Shown here: positions 32,538 to 46,063 of the stretch, piece after piece | Layout of the letters: each line of letters opens with the position of its first letter | Numbering within the stretch: position 1 is the first letter of the stretch | From: Linnemannia elongata | Taxonomy: Eukaryota > Mortierellomycota > Mortierellomycetes > Mortierellales > Mortierellaceae | Assembly: GCA_036320915.1 (NCBI GenBank) | Contig: JAXBDG010000013.1 | Span: 1,674,001 to 1,738,000, forward strand | DNA length: 64,000 nucleotides | Direction of reading: 5' to 3' | Notes under the pieces: generated by a model | The model's input: only the letters and a program-made list of their open reading frames with translations | Told to the model about the DNA's origin: nothing | Database searches by the model: none | Position numbers and translations under genes: made by a program

Positions 32538-35500
32538 CTATATAGCCTCGCTATGCAAGATGTCGGCAACGATAGCAACGCCATTGCCAAGCACATAGCG
32601 CACAAATTTGGATCCTGTAATCGCTCCCGCCGCATAGATCGAATGGTCCATCCGAGGCTCAATCAGCTTTTCTGTAGGTGTCGCTGGGGGAGGGTACGGC
32701 GTCTCGTCCTCCTCTTCATCATCATACTCTACCAATCTATCTCCGTTAGTGTGATCGTCGTGACTGTAGTCAGATAGGTGCTCTTCCTCCGTACCATCCT
32801 TCTTCGCAATGTCATGTGTGACGACGACTGTGGCAGCACTGCCAGCAGGCTCAACATCAGCCACTCCAACAGCAGCGACAGCCTGCGTACCAATTACCGC
32901 CGCAGTCGACGCAGCAACAGCCTGTACGCCATCTACGACCGCAGCCGACGCAGCAACTGTCCCATTGCTCGAGTCCAGTGATGTAGTTGTCGAGAGAGCC
33001 AATGAAGAGATGGACGACGATCTCGAACACCTCGAAGACCGCCTAGAAGACAGAACCGACGACGATGTGGAAGAGTTGAAGGCCGCCGCAGAAGCAGAAA
33101 TCAAAGAACACCGCGGGGTCAAGGCTGCCATCGAGTTGTTCAACGCATTCGCCGCAGCGGTACAAAGACTCAACAAAGGTGGTGCAGCCAGTGTTGGGCA
33201 AACAATCCGGGACCCCAAGAGTGGCGAACATGGCATCGAGATACACGCACTCGACATGGCCATGATGTTCTTGCCAACTCGACTTGCCGCGTTGCTGAGA
33301 CTATTACTTCCTCCTCCCCGCGTTTCGTCACCCATGGTCGCGGCTCTGATGATCGTCGTGGCGGTCGTAACCTCAGTACTATCGTTCTCGGGCTCCGTTG
33401 CAGAGGATTCCGCAGTAGAGTCAGCAAGGGATGGTCGTCGGATGGGGTAACAGGGCAGACGAGTACACTTCTTGACCTTGGTGGGAAACGTGGGCGTAGT
33501 TGCCAATAGAGTCATCGGCGCTGCGCCTGAGCCAGTACCAGAGGAGGACAGGCCCGAAAGAGACGACGAAGAAACCATGGCTCCTCGTTGGTGAATGACA
33601 ACGGGCTCAGCAATGCCAGTGGGGATCAATCGAAAGGTGTACATGTCCGATACGAGAGGCTTCAGGAGAGTCAGCACCTGCGAAGGGTCTGTTTGTTCAT
33701 CCTCTTCTTCCTCTTCCTCTTCCTCTTCCTCTTCCTCCTGGTCGGTGAAGTCCCTTTGCTCGTCCTGACTGGATCGTTCCACTGATTCCTGAGACGTCTC
33801 CTCCCTCTCCCTCTCAGCTTTTAAAGTGGACGAGGTAGGAGTATCCGAGGAAGAAGAGCCCTTGCAACAGCGATGCAGACTCTCGAGAGCCTGCTTGTGC
33901 CAAAACTGTTGTCGCGCTGTCTTCGTAGAAGCCGATGCTCCCATAGGTCGAAGAGTAGGTGAACGCGGTGGCGTACAGGGTGGTGTTGGGATATCGACGG
34001 CCAATTCTTTATCAGTCTGACTGCTGCTTCTCTTCCTCCCTGTGCCTCTTCTGCTCAATGAAACTCTGCCTGCTTCGCCAACACCGAATCCTAGCCCAAG
34101 GGCAGAGCTGTCTCCAAGTGGTGACGAGGATGAGGACGACAGCATCTCCCGAGCAAGTGAGCCCTTCAGGAATCCCATATGGACCTGCTTGCCAATAAAT
34201 ACTCCAACCGCAGCGACCTGTTCTTGAATGACGACTCCGTGGCTCAGAACCAACACAACCAGCCCTGTCACCGGATCCCAGCTCGAAACCGACGCATCCG
34301 GCAAACCCTTGTACGAACATGCCGGACAGAGTGGGGCAAATATGTTGTCGCGGTCCTGGTCCTGGTCCTCCTTAGGCAACAACTGCTTACAAGACTCACA
34401 GGTCGACTGCTTGTCAATGTTTCCAAAAACACGACATGGCTGCCCGCCTTCCTTGGGATGCTGATAGGACTGAACCGAGTTCTTCAACGTCGCAAATCGC
34501 TTCATTCGCATCCAGATCGAGTTGTACTCTGGGTAGACATCCCGATGACATCTCTTGAGCGGTGATGGTTCCGATGCCGAAAAATGCTTGTAGATATGGA
34601 TGACGCGTCGCCAGGGTTGCTTCTCGTGGATCAAAAGAATCGCGTCTGCTGCTGAGAGTCCTGTTCCGACAATTACAATCGGTAGCGCGGACGTTGACGA
34701 CAATGCTGATGGTAAAATGTCGATGGCGGTGAGAGGCTTGGACGGCGATGATGATGGCGAGGGTGGAGGTGAGGCCACTGTTGACCGAAGGGAAACAGAT
34801 CCGTCGTGTCGTTTCATCCATTCCTCGAGCTGGCGGGTGTCGTGGAAAGACTGTTGGATCATGGCTGTAGGCGACGCTGGGAGTGCACAGGGATCGGCTT
34901 TTGCTGCTGACAGCTTCTTGGGCTGGTCGAATGTCCCTGTTGCCAACACAACCGTCTTTGCGCGGATCATAAACCTTGTCCTGTTGCTCTTTGACGCATG
35001 CTGGCAGGTCGAGGGTGAGTCAACATGTCCTAGGATGACGTATCGGTAAGGTGCACAGCTCTGACAGGGTGCAGATCCCTCCGTGTGTCGAGAATTTTGT
35101 CTCAGAGTCCCTGTGTGCTTGGCTCTCGTAAAGTCGCGGGGGTCCAATCCACAACAGCAGTGGTGCTCCATGTCCTTGAGATGGTATATTCCGGTGACGG
35201 TGGTATAGTTGGAGAAATTGGATTGGATTCCTGTGTGCAGAACGTGCGCCTTGTAGTATGCAGAGACGGTTGACCGAAGTGGGCGCTCCAAGTGTTTGTC
35301 GTGTTCGGGGTTGTCCCGAAGGAAATCCGCGAACGAGTACAGCGGCAGTTCCATGTGTTCATTATAACTATTCAAGTATGGCGATGTATTTTCATCGGTT
35401 AGTACTCCGGGTGCAACCTGTTGTTTCGTTTTTGCAAGTAAGGACAAGAGTTCATACCTGAGGGTCTGATTGTGGTCGTGTTCCATGTCTGCCCAAATAC

Positions 35501-36978
35501 CACCAACGTCCCCGCGACCGAAAACGATGTGAGGTCTGACTGTGGATGCTTCTGCAGGAGTTGAAAGATGGGGAACCTTTTGACCCTGGTTCTGGCTTTG
35601 GTTCTGGCTGAGTATAGGAGTAGGAGGTGGGCTGTCCAAGATGGTAGTGTTTTTGTTGTTATTGGTGGTGGGAGTATCAGAGGAAGAGTGGGATGGCGTG
35701 AATTGACGCCATTCGAGGAACGTGGGGTATTCGCCACGATGGGTATCAAGTTGAGGGTGGGCGAGGGAGTCGAACATGGCCGAGATTGGGTTGGCATCTC
35801 TGCCTGCTTCAGCCAGTTGATGTTGGATGTGGTTTGTAAGTTGTACAAAGTCCTATTAGGTTGATAATATTGTTTGTAGAATGGTTAAACGCGTCGTAAG
35901 TATGCAGCACGTGGGAAAGCTGTGGAGCAGCGGAATAATAGAGGAATAGCGCGCGAAAAATGAATCGCGATGTCGATGTCGATGTGGAGAGAGTGTGGTG
36001 AAGATGTCTACAGTTTTTTTTTGTTTGCAATCCACGTTCGCGCATATCACACGCGCGCACACGCACTCGCACACAGACAGAAACATACACGTATACAAAG
36101 CACATGGCAATTCGATATAAAAAAATGTTTGCTTTATGCAAAGAGAAGAGGAAGAGGGTCTGCGCAGAAATTGATTTTTTTTTGTACGAGGGAGAAAATA
36201 AGAAAGTGCTGCTGATACCAGATGGTGTCATATGAAATCATTACTAATTGCTCTCTCTCTCTCTGCCTTTGCTTTTCTCACTTTCTCTCTCTCTCTCTCT
36301 CTCTCGCAAAAAAAAAAAAAAAATAAAATAAAATAAAAAAAAAATAAAGATCCCGCGCAAAATGGTTTTTGTATTTCAACTCTCTTGAGCTACACCTTGA
36401 TGGTTTTATTTTTTTCTCACATTGACTTCAGCTGTGTGTGTGTGTGTGTGCGCGTGTGTTTACTGTTCTCAGCAGCACTAATAAGCGACTGTAATAAAAC
36501 GAGAGAAAAGGGAGGGGAACCATGACAAAACTAGATTCACGACCTGTGCGCATGCACATGTCAATACAGACAGATAGAGAAAGATCCTGGATTTCAGGGG
36601 GTATTCCTCTTGATGGAGGTGTGAAAAAATCGAGGTTCGAATAGTCACGGTGAAATACGAAGGAAATGCGACCAGTCATAGTAACAGGAGGACAAAAAAA
36701 AAGATGGGGTGAACATCTCGAGGACTGAGGGATGTGTATCTGTTGTGCAACGACATTCAAGGGGTTTAGAGGAAAGGGGGAGAGAGGATAGGAAAGAACA
36801 AGAACAAACAAACAAGACAAAGGAAAAAAAAACTCGCACGCGTCGGAAAAGTTTTTTCAGTGACCAACAACCAAAAGACCCACAGCATAGGCAAACCAGT
36901 AAAGGAAAACGAAGGTAAAGAAAAGCAGGGGTAAGGGCAAGGGCAAAAGCAGACAGGGGAGGGGCAATTGAGAGGCGT

Positions 36979-37019
<41 letters not shown>

Positions 37020-38207
37020 ATATTGAACAAGGCAGGGGGGAGGGGGGGTGGGGAGAACAGCATTGCAAGTTTTTTTCATTTTGTTATTGTTATGCTTTGG
37101 CTGGTTCAAGTTGATTGCGGCTATCTGCTCTCGTTACTGCCTTCTCAATTCCCACTGTTCACCTCCTTTGTATTCTTTTGTTAGGCCATAGCATTTACTG
37201 TCGATTAATAATCCATCGGGAGAAACAGGCATATACAAACAAAGTATACTTTTGATAAAATAAAGGAGGTACACAGACAAAGGCGAAAGTGGAAAACCCA
37301 AAAGCCGAAGATCGAAATATAAAAAAAAACAACAACATACAAAAACAGAGATAGATGCGCGCCACAGAGAAAAGAGAGCGAGGGACAGAGAAGGAGTCCC
37401 AAACCAATTATGCATGACACACACTGTCCTTCAATATTTCAACGCACAGGTGCTCTTTTCATCTGTTTGTTGAAGTGAAAAGGGGTTTGAAATGCACAAG
37501 GACATAGGGCATTGAACGAGAAAAGGAAAGACCTGAGAGCCAATTGAACGACAACGCGATTGAAAAACTTCAAGGTATGTTTACCTGCTTGAGCATGGAT
37601 CGTGGCTTGCAACCCTGGAGGGACGATGGGGTGAGCATGCGGTGGAGGATTGGGTCTGGATGTGGACATGCTCCATCTGCGTGGTAGTAAGGTTCGTACC
37701 CACTGAGGAGGAGTGAGATCAGGATCCCGGCGGGGCCATTGCCTGTGAAAAGTCAATTGATAAGTGAAATTGAATAAGTGATGGGATAGCAGAAGCAGCA
37801 AGGTAAGACATCGACAGATCTTTCCCCAGGAAAAGTGCGCGATAAAGCGGAGTATCGGGTTGAAAGAGGACTGGTTGCATGGTCCTGAAGGTTGGTTCAG
37901 TTTTGAAGAACAGGGCATCGTATCGCACTTTCTGGGTGAAAGAGAAGGTTGCTGCAGGTCGAAAGTGGATAGTATGTATGGATGTATGTTGTAGCTGAGT
38001 TGTATTTTTTTTTTTTTTTTTCAAACAACAACGTTCTCAATATTTTTTCTTTGTAAAAAAGTCATTACCAACGACAACGACATCAGTCTCAGCTGGAATT
38101 GTATGGTCAGCATGCGATTGTGAATGAGAGGAGGGGTATGGTTGTAGACTGCATGAAGGAGGGGAAGAGGAGAGGTTGTTGAGTGAGGGTGAATGTGAAC
38201 TAGACAT
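32538..38207 (-). CDS. OSGIN-like FAD/NAD(P)-binding flavoprotein with large low-complexity insertions
   Basis: Three minus-strand exons, 38207-38069, 37742-37585 and 35852-32538, encode about 1,203 residues; the second intron is 1,732 bp. Seen: a Rossmann start DVVVVGNGPAGILIS with GNGPAG at 47-52, the Gly codon split by intron 1. Then ISLLLSGYEPYY with PHPDPILHR, GRGDVGGIW at about 211-219, a VLATGTFDQP motif, a second dinucleotide site VIVGTGLSAADA near 493-503, and the closing YAAGAITGSKFVRYVLGNG. This order matches the OSGIN (oxidative-stress-induced growth inhibitor) group of flavin monooxygenase-like proteins. Family members are about 500 residues; here a Ser/Thr/Glu-rich insert of roughly 450 residues (including a poly-Glu run near 33696-33740) sits before the last motif. 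Paired CxxC motifs (CESC and CPAC) suggest an inserted zinc site. Activity unknown. Confidence 0.85.
35853..37584 (-). other. 1.7-kb intron of the OSGIN-like gene
   Basis: Bounded by GTAAAC (minus strand at 37584) and TAG (35853). It contains an (AG)19 tract at 36981-37018, CT repeats near 36247-36304 and a GT repeat near 36433-36450. No exon is needed inside, since the flanking exons join in phase 0 to give SMLKQ-DFVQLTNHIQ. Confidence 0.75.
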
Positions 38208-39768
38208 TGTTTCTGTGATGAAAGTGAATGGGAGGTTGATCCGGATCAGCGGGTCAAGGGAGGAGAGTGGAGAGTGGAGAGTTGAGAGTGAAGAGGTGTG
38301 GAGAGTGATCAGGGAGCGGAGGAGAGAAGCCAATGGGTCATGCAAAAGGAGCGTGAGGGAGTAAAAGAGGAAAGGGATCGGAGTGAATGCAAGGAGTAGG
38401 ATGAGGAGGAAATGAGAAGAAAAGTGAAGTGGAGAAAAAAAGAAGGGTTCAAGAAAGAGAAAGTGAACACAGAGTGACTAAAATGAAGGACGAAAAAGTC
38501 CAGGCCAGCAGAAACAGTGGTGTTCACTGCACCCAACAGTCCTGAACACGAGAGAAAAATCAAACACATCGAGTGTCCGCTTTGTCTTTGATAGAACCGG
38601 ATACTTCCTTTGTTTGCACTCTCCCTTCGTCTTCTACTTCTTCTCTCTTTTGTATCTCTCCGACCGCAACCTTCTTTCCTACCTTTCGTTTGTGTTTGCG
38701 CCCTTTTGCTGCTCTCCATTCTGTTGCTGTTCGGACGGAGAATTTGAGTCTACTGAATTTTTCTCTTCTCGCCTCTGACATCAAATGGCACGCGCGTCCA
38801 ACGAACAGGGTCATTCACTCCGTCTTCAATCGATCGCTTACCCCTCCACATCGCGATCTCAAAACGAAAAAACCGGCCACCCGGTATCCCCTTCCCATTA
38901 CCTCCTGCACACCCACCATCTACACTATATCCTCAGCTCACCATGACTAGCATGCACGTTGTACATACTCTCGATGGATGCTCGTTTGCTACGAACCCGC
39001 TACAATTTCTAGACCTCAGCCAAATAGCTTCCTTCTCCTTGGCATCAACCCTAACGCCGTCTTTGTTTTTGTTTGCCTCGTCTTTTCTCACCGAAGCGCA
39101 GCGGCGGGGTCTCTGACTTTCCCCTTCAAACACTGCCCTAGATGGCCTACACACCCCCAAAAACTTCATCGCCGCTTTTGTTATTGAACTCTCACACTCG
39201 CCCAATGCTCACCTTCCAATACAACAAACACAACCGACCATGGCATAAAAACAAAGGAGGCTAGGGAGTGGGTCGGATCTCATCTTCCTTATCCTTAAGA
39301 ATGCTAGGTCTGTGATTGGCCGCCGCGCCATCTAACAATTTTTCAAGCAGCTCTTCCAGTCTCTCACTTTTTGTTGCTTGCTAGAATTCGCTTTGATACC
39401 ATGCAAGAAGGTCTTTGCTCTCGTACAATTTTTTTTGCATGGTTATTACTTATTTTCTTTTCTTGATTGACCTTCCGTCTAGCTTCATTGACAACGTGAG
39501 AAAGCAACAATGCATGAATGAAAGACAAAAGGGCAAAGGCAGGAGAGAGGACTCCTTTGAGCTCACGAGTCCATTCAATTTTTTTTTTTTTTTTTTCATG
39601 GGTCATTGGAAGAATCCGGTCACATCTAATTCTACCCTGAGAGGAGGCATCGATGTAGAGGAGCTGAAAAAAGAAGTGACACACTGAGGCTGGGCAACAC
39701 AAACAACTTGCAGATCATGGTCAACTATGTAATGTTTGTTAGTATCGATTGTACCGTACGTGTTTTAC

Positions 39769-39804
<36 letters not shown>

Positions 39805-40302
39805 TTTTATCTTTTTTGCATAGTGTCGCGCGTTCCTCGGAAACCCTGACGTCAATGGTTTAAGAAAAATCTACGAAGTGATTGTGATGACCGCGATTTA
39901 TTTTATTTTTGACCAGACCTGCGAAATATCAATATCCTGATCATTGAGTTATCAGGCACACACACCTCATCACCACCGTCTATCATCCTAGTCCCCACCC
40001 TTGGACCCAGGATCTAATTATATGTTTATCCAAAAGTTTTTATTTTTTTTTTTCTAGAGAAAGTGGCTCAAAGTTGTCTGTCAGCTGATCGATTCCACGG
40101 TTTTCAACTGTTACCCCCCTCCTCACGCTTCGCCCATTGGAGTGCAGCAATAGCATAGGGAGTCCTACTTTCACGTGCACCTTTCTCGGCCGCAATTTCT
40201 TTTCGCGCTGCGGCCAGGTTGCAAACAAAACAAAAAGCGTTTCCCTTTTTATTTTTTATTTTTTTTTCAACGGACAAACCCCTAATCAACCCACCAAACA
40301 AC
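38208..40302. other. Divergent promoter region
   Basis: About 2.1 kb between the starts of the OSGIN-like gene (-) and the WD40 gene (+), so it must hold both promoters. It includes a T-run of 34 at 39770-39803 and other T/A runs at 39580-39597 and 40041-40054. I see no gene or recognisable element inside. Confidence 0.55.
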
Positions 40303-41098
40303 ATGGACATTCCTGGGACAGCAACACAACCCATGAAGGAGGAATCACGGAAAACCAAGCAAGCAGCTGCAGAAAAAGGAGGAGGAGGAAGAGACAATGA
40401 GTCGGTTGACAACATTGCTGGTGGATCAGGTGCAGGTGGTGGAGACAACGATGGCGACGATCCCATGGAGGACGAGGACGGAGACTGGGAGACAGAGACC
40501 TCTGAGAGTGAGGAGGAGGAATCGGAGGATAGCGATGAAGACGACGACGATGATAGCAGTGACGACAGCACCTATAGTGATGACGAACTCGCCGATCACG
40601 ACATCAATCCCAACGACCCCGAAAGCATCTTCTACCACCTCAACAACGGCAGTTTGGACGATATCGGCCAGCTTGGCGACGACGAGGAGGGAGGCGATGA
40701 CGGAAGTCAGGGTTTCGTGGATATCGAAGATCTCGATGAGAGCGAGGGCGAGGAGGAGGGTCTTGACGAGGATGAGGAAATGGACGGCCCACAACTCATG
40801 GACGATGATGAAAAGATTGAGGAGCTGAGCCCACGGACCCGAGCGGTCTACCGACCCTTCAACCCCGACGATAGCTTCCTGTCCGATTTCAGTGGAGACG
40901 AGAAATACGCGCCCAAGGAGTTCATCTCTGGAAACGACGGCGAGGGAGATCAGGACATGGTCGACTTTTCGGTCTACGAGGAGAACAACGAGGACGATCC
41001 AGAGTTTTACAAGGTCGCGACCAAGATCCGAGAACTGATGCTGAACCTGAAGAGGGGCCGTGCCGAGCGGGAACGGAAACTCAGGATGCAGCCAGGGT

Positions 41099-41129
<31 letters not shown>

Positions 41130-43365
41130 GGAATCATCTATGAATGCCGAGGACTCGCTCATGGCTCCTGTGGTCAACTGCGACTTTTCGCCCACATCTA
41201 ATGCGGTTGGTGAGGACGTATCAGACATTAATAGCGGGAAATTCGTTGATCCAGCACCATTCTTGCATCGCCTAATGGTCCGTGGACGCAGTTATCCTCA
41301 GGAAGTCGAGCATTCACCGGCGATCAGCAACCATTTCCAGTGCGCCAACTCTATGGTCATCGTGCCATCGACCATGGGACTCTGGGACGACATTTTCACC
41401 ATCCACCTTCACAGCATCCTGCGCTGCGGTGTCCTCGAACGTAATACCCTCACCAACTACAACCGACGCACCCTGGCGCATTTTGCAAACGAGGACCCAG
41501 ATAGGGACGTCGCTACTCGGAAAGCGGTCCTCAGACCCTATGCCCGACCGCTCAAGACAGTGCACGCGTCAAAGTTTATGGATCTCTTCAGTTACCGGTT
41601 CGACCAACTGCCAGAGTCGGAGGATTATATCCGGTTGGAGGATAGAGACGATCCGATCTGTATCGCAAGCCGGTATGGATACATGGCACATGGAGCCGTT
41701 AGCGGGAGCATCGCGGTTTATTGTACACAGTGCAGTGAGGAGCCGTATGAGATCGATAGTGCCTACCTGTCCAGTTCCGAAGACGACGATGGCGTGATGC
41801 TCAACAGTCTACAGATTGTCCGCTGGAACCGTTACCTCCGGAGTCGGGCCTCCCAGGATGATGACCCACAGGATCAGGATGGCGATGATGACCCGTTGAC
41901 GGATTACGATGAAGAGGATGGATACCCCTCCAAGAAGTCGGGTCAGTTTGATCACTTCCTTGTGATGGCCGGCAATGAAGGTGGACTTGTTATTGCTTCG
42001 CTCCCTGACCACACGGATCCTAAGCGGGCTCACAAGGACCGCCACCATCATCATCGCCACAGCAGCACGCCAGAACACCAGTTCAAGTATAGAGACGATC
42101 GCACATGGATCCGCGAGGGGTTTGGAGGAGCATTATTGAACGACGCCAAGGCCTCGCCCAACGGACGCTGGATTGCGGCAGTTGGAGATTCGGCACAGGT
42201 CTGGATCATTGAGGTCACCCATGTCCCCGAGACGGAGGAGCAGAGGATCTTGCGGGAAGCCAGAGAGAAGGAGTTGGATATCGAGGATCTGGAGACGGAC
42301 TCGGAGTATGCCCCTGACGACGACGAGATGATGAGTGAGGATGAGGTGGTGGATGGATCGGAGGAGAAGAAGGATCTGGTAAATGAGGAAGCAAAAGCAA
42401 CGGGAGTATCAAACAGGCCCCGGGGAGCCAAGCGGTCTCGTGACTCTGAGGATTCTCCATCGGATAACGAAGTCAAAGACAGAACCAGTCAACCCAAGAG
42501 CCCTAAGCCGACCACGACTCCAAGGTTGTTGCATCTGTTTGGTCGGCCCCAGGAGTTGCTCGTGCCCCACAAGGTCCTGTTCACAGCAAAGCACAAGAAG
42601 AACCGGCAGCCTCGAGGTCCTGATGGAGCCCAACCTGGAAGCAGTACAGGTGATGCCTTTGGTGCGACAAAAGTGACTTTTCAATATGTCTCATGGAATG
42701 CAACGTCGACCAAGTTTGCACACTCGTCAGATACAACATCCCGTGTTGTCGTATGGTCGATGCCATCACGCGAGATTGTCTGCTGTGTCGATACCGGAGG
42801 ACCAGCGTTCTCGATCGAGTTCCACCCAAAGCTTGAGAACCTGTTTGCGGTGGCCAACTGGTACGGGTTCGTGCACGTTGTCGATATCACGGGCGCCTGT
42901 GTGGGCGACGAGGACTTGGTGGTGAGCGATACACGGTACAACGGTCGTGCTAAAGATGGAGGACCTGGTCTTGCGGGTTGTGAGGGTCCACATTACGAGG
43001 AGAAGCATGATATCTTGATGGTCTCATTCCGGGGGCAGAACGAACTTCGACTCCGGATTTTTGATGGAATTCGAGGATTGGGATGGTCGACGGATGGACG
43101 GCATTTGTATGTGTCGACGCTTCGGAGGGTGCTGCAGTATGAGGTCTCAGATGCACGGGTACGGATTCCAAGTTTGTTTCAACTTTGCGCGAGGAAGGTG
43201 AAAGAGTGGAAGGAGCGGGAGATGCATCGGGTGTATACCCGGGAGAAGGAGTCCTCTATCAGGAAAGCGTTTGGACCGTTGCAGGACGAATGGGAGTTTG
43301 TCCCTTATGCGATCAAGCGCAAGATCTTTGGTGATCACTTTCTCATGCGCTCTCATAATGAGTAG
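40303..43365 (+). CDS. Acidic WD40-type beta-propeller protein, possibly DUF2415 group
   Basis: One exon of 1,020 residues from the ATG at 40303; the frame is open upstream to 40219 but without an ATG. Seen: an Asp/Glu-dominated N-terminus (about residues 46-176), a short poly-Gln (about 267-275), then propeller-like sequence. Examples are SMVIVPSTMGLWDDIFTIHL, FDHFLVMAGNEGGLVIASL, SPNGRWIAAVGDSAQVWII, SRVVVWSMPSREIVCCVDTG and HPKLENLFAVANWYGFVHVV. Near the end HDILMVSFRG and GLGWSTDGRHLYVSTLRRVL resemble the short fungal DUF2415 motif, which I assign from memory only. A second acidic/basic linker with a KRSRDSED nuclear-localisation-like patch splits the propeller. A nuclear scaffold role is plausible from the acidic tracts; no enzyme site is visible. 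Confidence 0.82.
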
Positions 43366-46063
43366 TAGAAGACGGAGTAGCTGCTGCTGCTGTAGTAATA
43401 CTTAATAGAGAATAATGAATGATACGACAGTGGTTCCTGAGAAAATGATGTGCGTTTATGTGTGATCATGATATGATGGGTACAATTGGAAGAAAGATAA
43501 AAAAGGATGGTCGATGGATTGTGTACGTTTTCCGTCATTGCTTCGCATTGTTTGTGTTCACTTTCTCAATTATCTAGTTTCACATTGTTGCCTCTCCTCT
43601 CTTATGTTTTGTTTGCCTTTTTCTGCTTTTTGGAGTAGAGGAGGTTCGGGGGTCTTGTCCAACCAACCAAGGAAGGAGGGTTCGTGCTTGCTAACTAGCG
43701 TATAATCATGGAATGTGTACCTTGTTTTCTCAGGTACAGTACTTCACTCAGACAAGACTAAAAAAGCAGGCTGTTCTCGCTCTCTTTTTTCTTATCCTTC
43801 CTCCTCTCCGGTTACTCTGGCTGGGGATCAAATCAAAGTCTTTTTTATGTTGAGAGCCCCAATATGCAAGGCAACTAATTTGCGGCTAATAGGGAGGGAG
43901 GGTGGTTAATTGCTTTTTGGTGTATATGCTATGAGTGTTTGTTTTGTTTGTTGGTAACATGGTTTCTTTTTTGCCGCTCTCTCTCTCTCTCTCTCTCATT
44001 TCTTTTCATTATAAATTGCCAAAGGAGGAGGGGGAGGGGGAAAAAACAATAGGGCGCATTAAAATATTCATATTTTTTGTGGTATGGTGGCAAAAAACAA
44101 AATATTTTGACCAGCAGCCAGTCTGGAATGTTTGTTGAGGGCTGAGGCTGAAGGGGATCAGACGCCAGGGCGGAGAAGGTAAGGTATGCAATAATTATGG
44201 AATGAGGGGGAGGGAACCAGGGAGGAGAGAGTAGATAAAAAAAGGCCGTTGAGACTGAAAGGACCTAAAGGGTACCTTGTTTCATGTTTTTTTTTCACTC
44301 AATGAGGTGAGGGGTGGGTGGTGGTTGAGAGCTGTAAAGTTAAGCGCATAGGGTAGGAAGTAGGAAGGCCGGAGACGGAAAAAAGAAAGATAGCAGAGAC
44401 ACGGAAGGGAAAAAAAAAATGGTGTTGAGCATGCAAGCAGCGCATGGGAGGAGGAGGAAAGGATTTATTTTTTTTGGTCGCCGGCGTGTTCCTTCGTCTT
44501 CTCCTCTCTTGCTCATGCTTTCTTTCTATGGTTTGGATGTGAGTATGGTTATAGTTATGACTATGACTATGACACTTTTTAGATGAGAGCAGCAGCCGCA
44601 CCTTTTTTTTTCTTCGTCGTTGCTTTCTCCTTGTTTCTTGTTTACTGTTACCCGGTTTTAGAGGACTGCGGCAGTAGACGAAGAGGAGGGGAGTAAGGAG
44701 AAGAAGAAGAAGAAGAAGTAGATAGTCATCTTGCTAGTGTCCATGGCTCAAATGCACAATGCGGGTGGACAGAAGAAGAAGAGGAAGAAGAAGAAGTAGA
44801 TAAAATGAAAGCGAGGAAAATGAAAGAGAAAGTGAAAAGAATAAAAAACAACGCTAATCCCTACCCTGGTGAGCAATTGGCACACTATGCTATGCCCCCA
44901 ATGATGATGATGATGATGGATATTGAAATTACTATGATGGCGATGGTGTGTGTGTGTGTGTGTAAAAGTGTGTTTGTCTACTCTTCTCTTCCACCCTTTC
45001 CAACCCAACAGCAACAAAAAGTCGAGTTGAGAGCGATCGTTGTGTTTGTGTTTGTGTGTGTGTTTTCTTCTCGCTCACCTGCTCGGTTCCCCTTCCCCCC
45101 TTTCACCCATATGTCTCTCTCTCTTTTCTTTCCTTTCTTCTCTCTTCTTCTCTCTCTCTCTCTCTCTCTCTCTTCTTTCTTAGTTCCCCATTCTTGAATC
45201 CCCTTCCAATCCTTGCACCTCGCACTGGTCAACTCCCACCCTTTACCTTCCTTTACCCTCCTTCTTCCTCCTTCTCCTCCTTCCATCACCATCACCCTCT
45301 CACTCATCCCTTTCAAGGCAAGTCCACTTTCTTTCTCTTCATCCTCATCCTCATCCTCAGCCTCGTCCTCATCACACCTCTCCAACCCCACTCTCCCCTC
45401 CCTCCCACACGCACGAACACACCACCTTCCTTTCTCTGCAACACCCCGTCCCTTCAGGAACAAGAAAAAAAAAATAAACAAATCGCATCCTCTGTCTCCT
45501 TTTTGCTCCAACCGCCACCAACCGTCAGTTCAACTCAACAGCACCGAACTGCCTGCCCTCTCTCTCTCTCTCTCTTTCTCTCTTTTAAAGATCAACAACA
45601 GCAATCAGCAACAACATCTCCCACTTCAGCACTTATACCTACACTCATACACCGATCACACATCAACAACAACAATTCATTCTTCCTTCTTGTCCATGAC
45701 CTCATCACTCACACCTTCCCCCGTCTCTCTCTAATCGACCCTTGTTTTCTTCAACCTTGTCTGTCCCCTTGACCCTTTCACACCCTCTCTCTCTCTGTTC
45801 AGTGTATGTCGGCTTACTACTGCTATTCACTGCAACTCTGTTCTTCCTTCCCTTCCCCTTCCTCTCTCTCGCCCTGTCGAGCAAAATTGATACTCAACAA
45901 CAAAACAACAAACAATAACAGCTGTTCTAACCTGTTTTCTTATTTTTTCATCCTTATTTTTAGTCATACCGCTCATAAACTACTTCAATCTTCATCGCTA
46001 AAAAACAACAACAACGAATATATACACTCAGGAACGACAACCAAAATACTCTACTTCTAAACC
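43366..46063. other. Long intergenic region upstream of SHO1
   Basis: About 2.7 kb without a credible gene. It has CT repeats near 43977-43997, GAA repeats near 44701-44797, a short ATG repeat near 44904-44918, and a pyrimidine-dominated stretch from about 45060 to 45860 leading to the SHO1 start. The long Ser/Leu/Pro reading frames in that stretch come from base composition. Promoter and 5' leader of SHO1 are the likely content. Confidence 0.55.

Noticed and set aside
32809..33450. Plus-strand frame of 213 residues opposite the OSGIN-like gene
   Set aside because: Antisense of the low-complexity insert; the minus strand continues in one frame from the second Rossmann site to the C-terminal family motif.
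40426..41127. Minus-strand hydrophobic frame of 233 residues resembling a membrane protein
   Set aside because: It is the antisense of Asp/Glu-rich codons in the WD40 gene, which read as Val, Ile and Leu on the other strand.
45056..45772. Plus-strand open frame of 238 residues, rich in Ser, Leu and Pro
   Set aside because: The composition follows the pyrimidine-rich DNA; two other overlapping frames are equally open, and no domain or conserved motif is visible.
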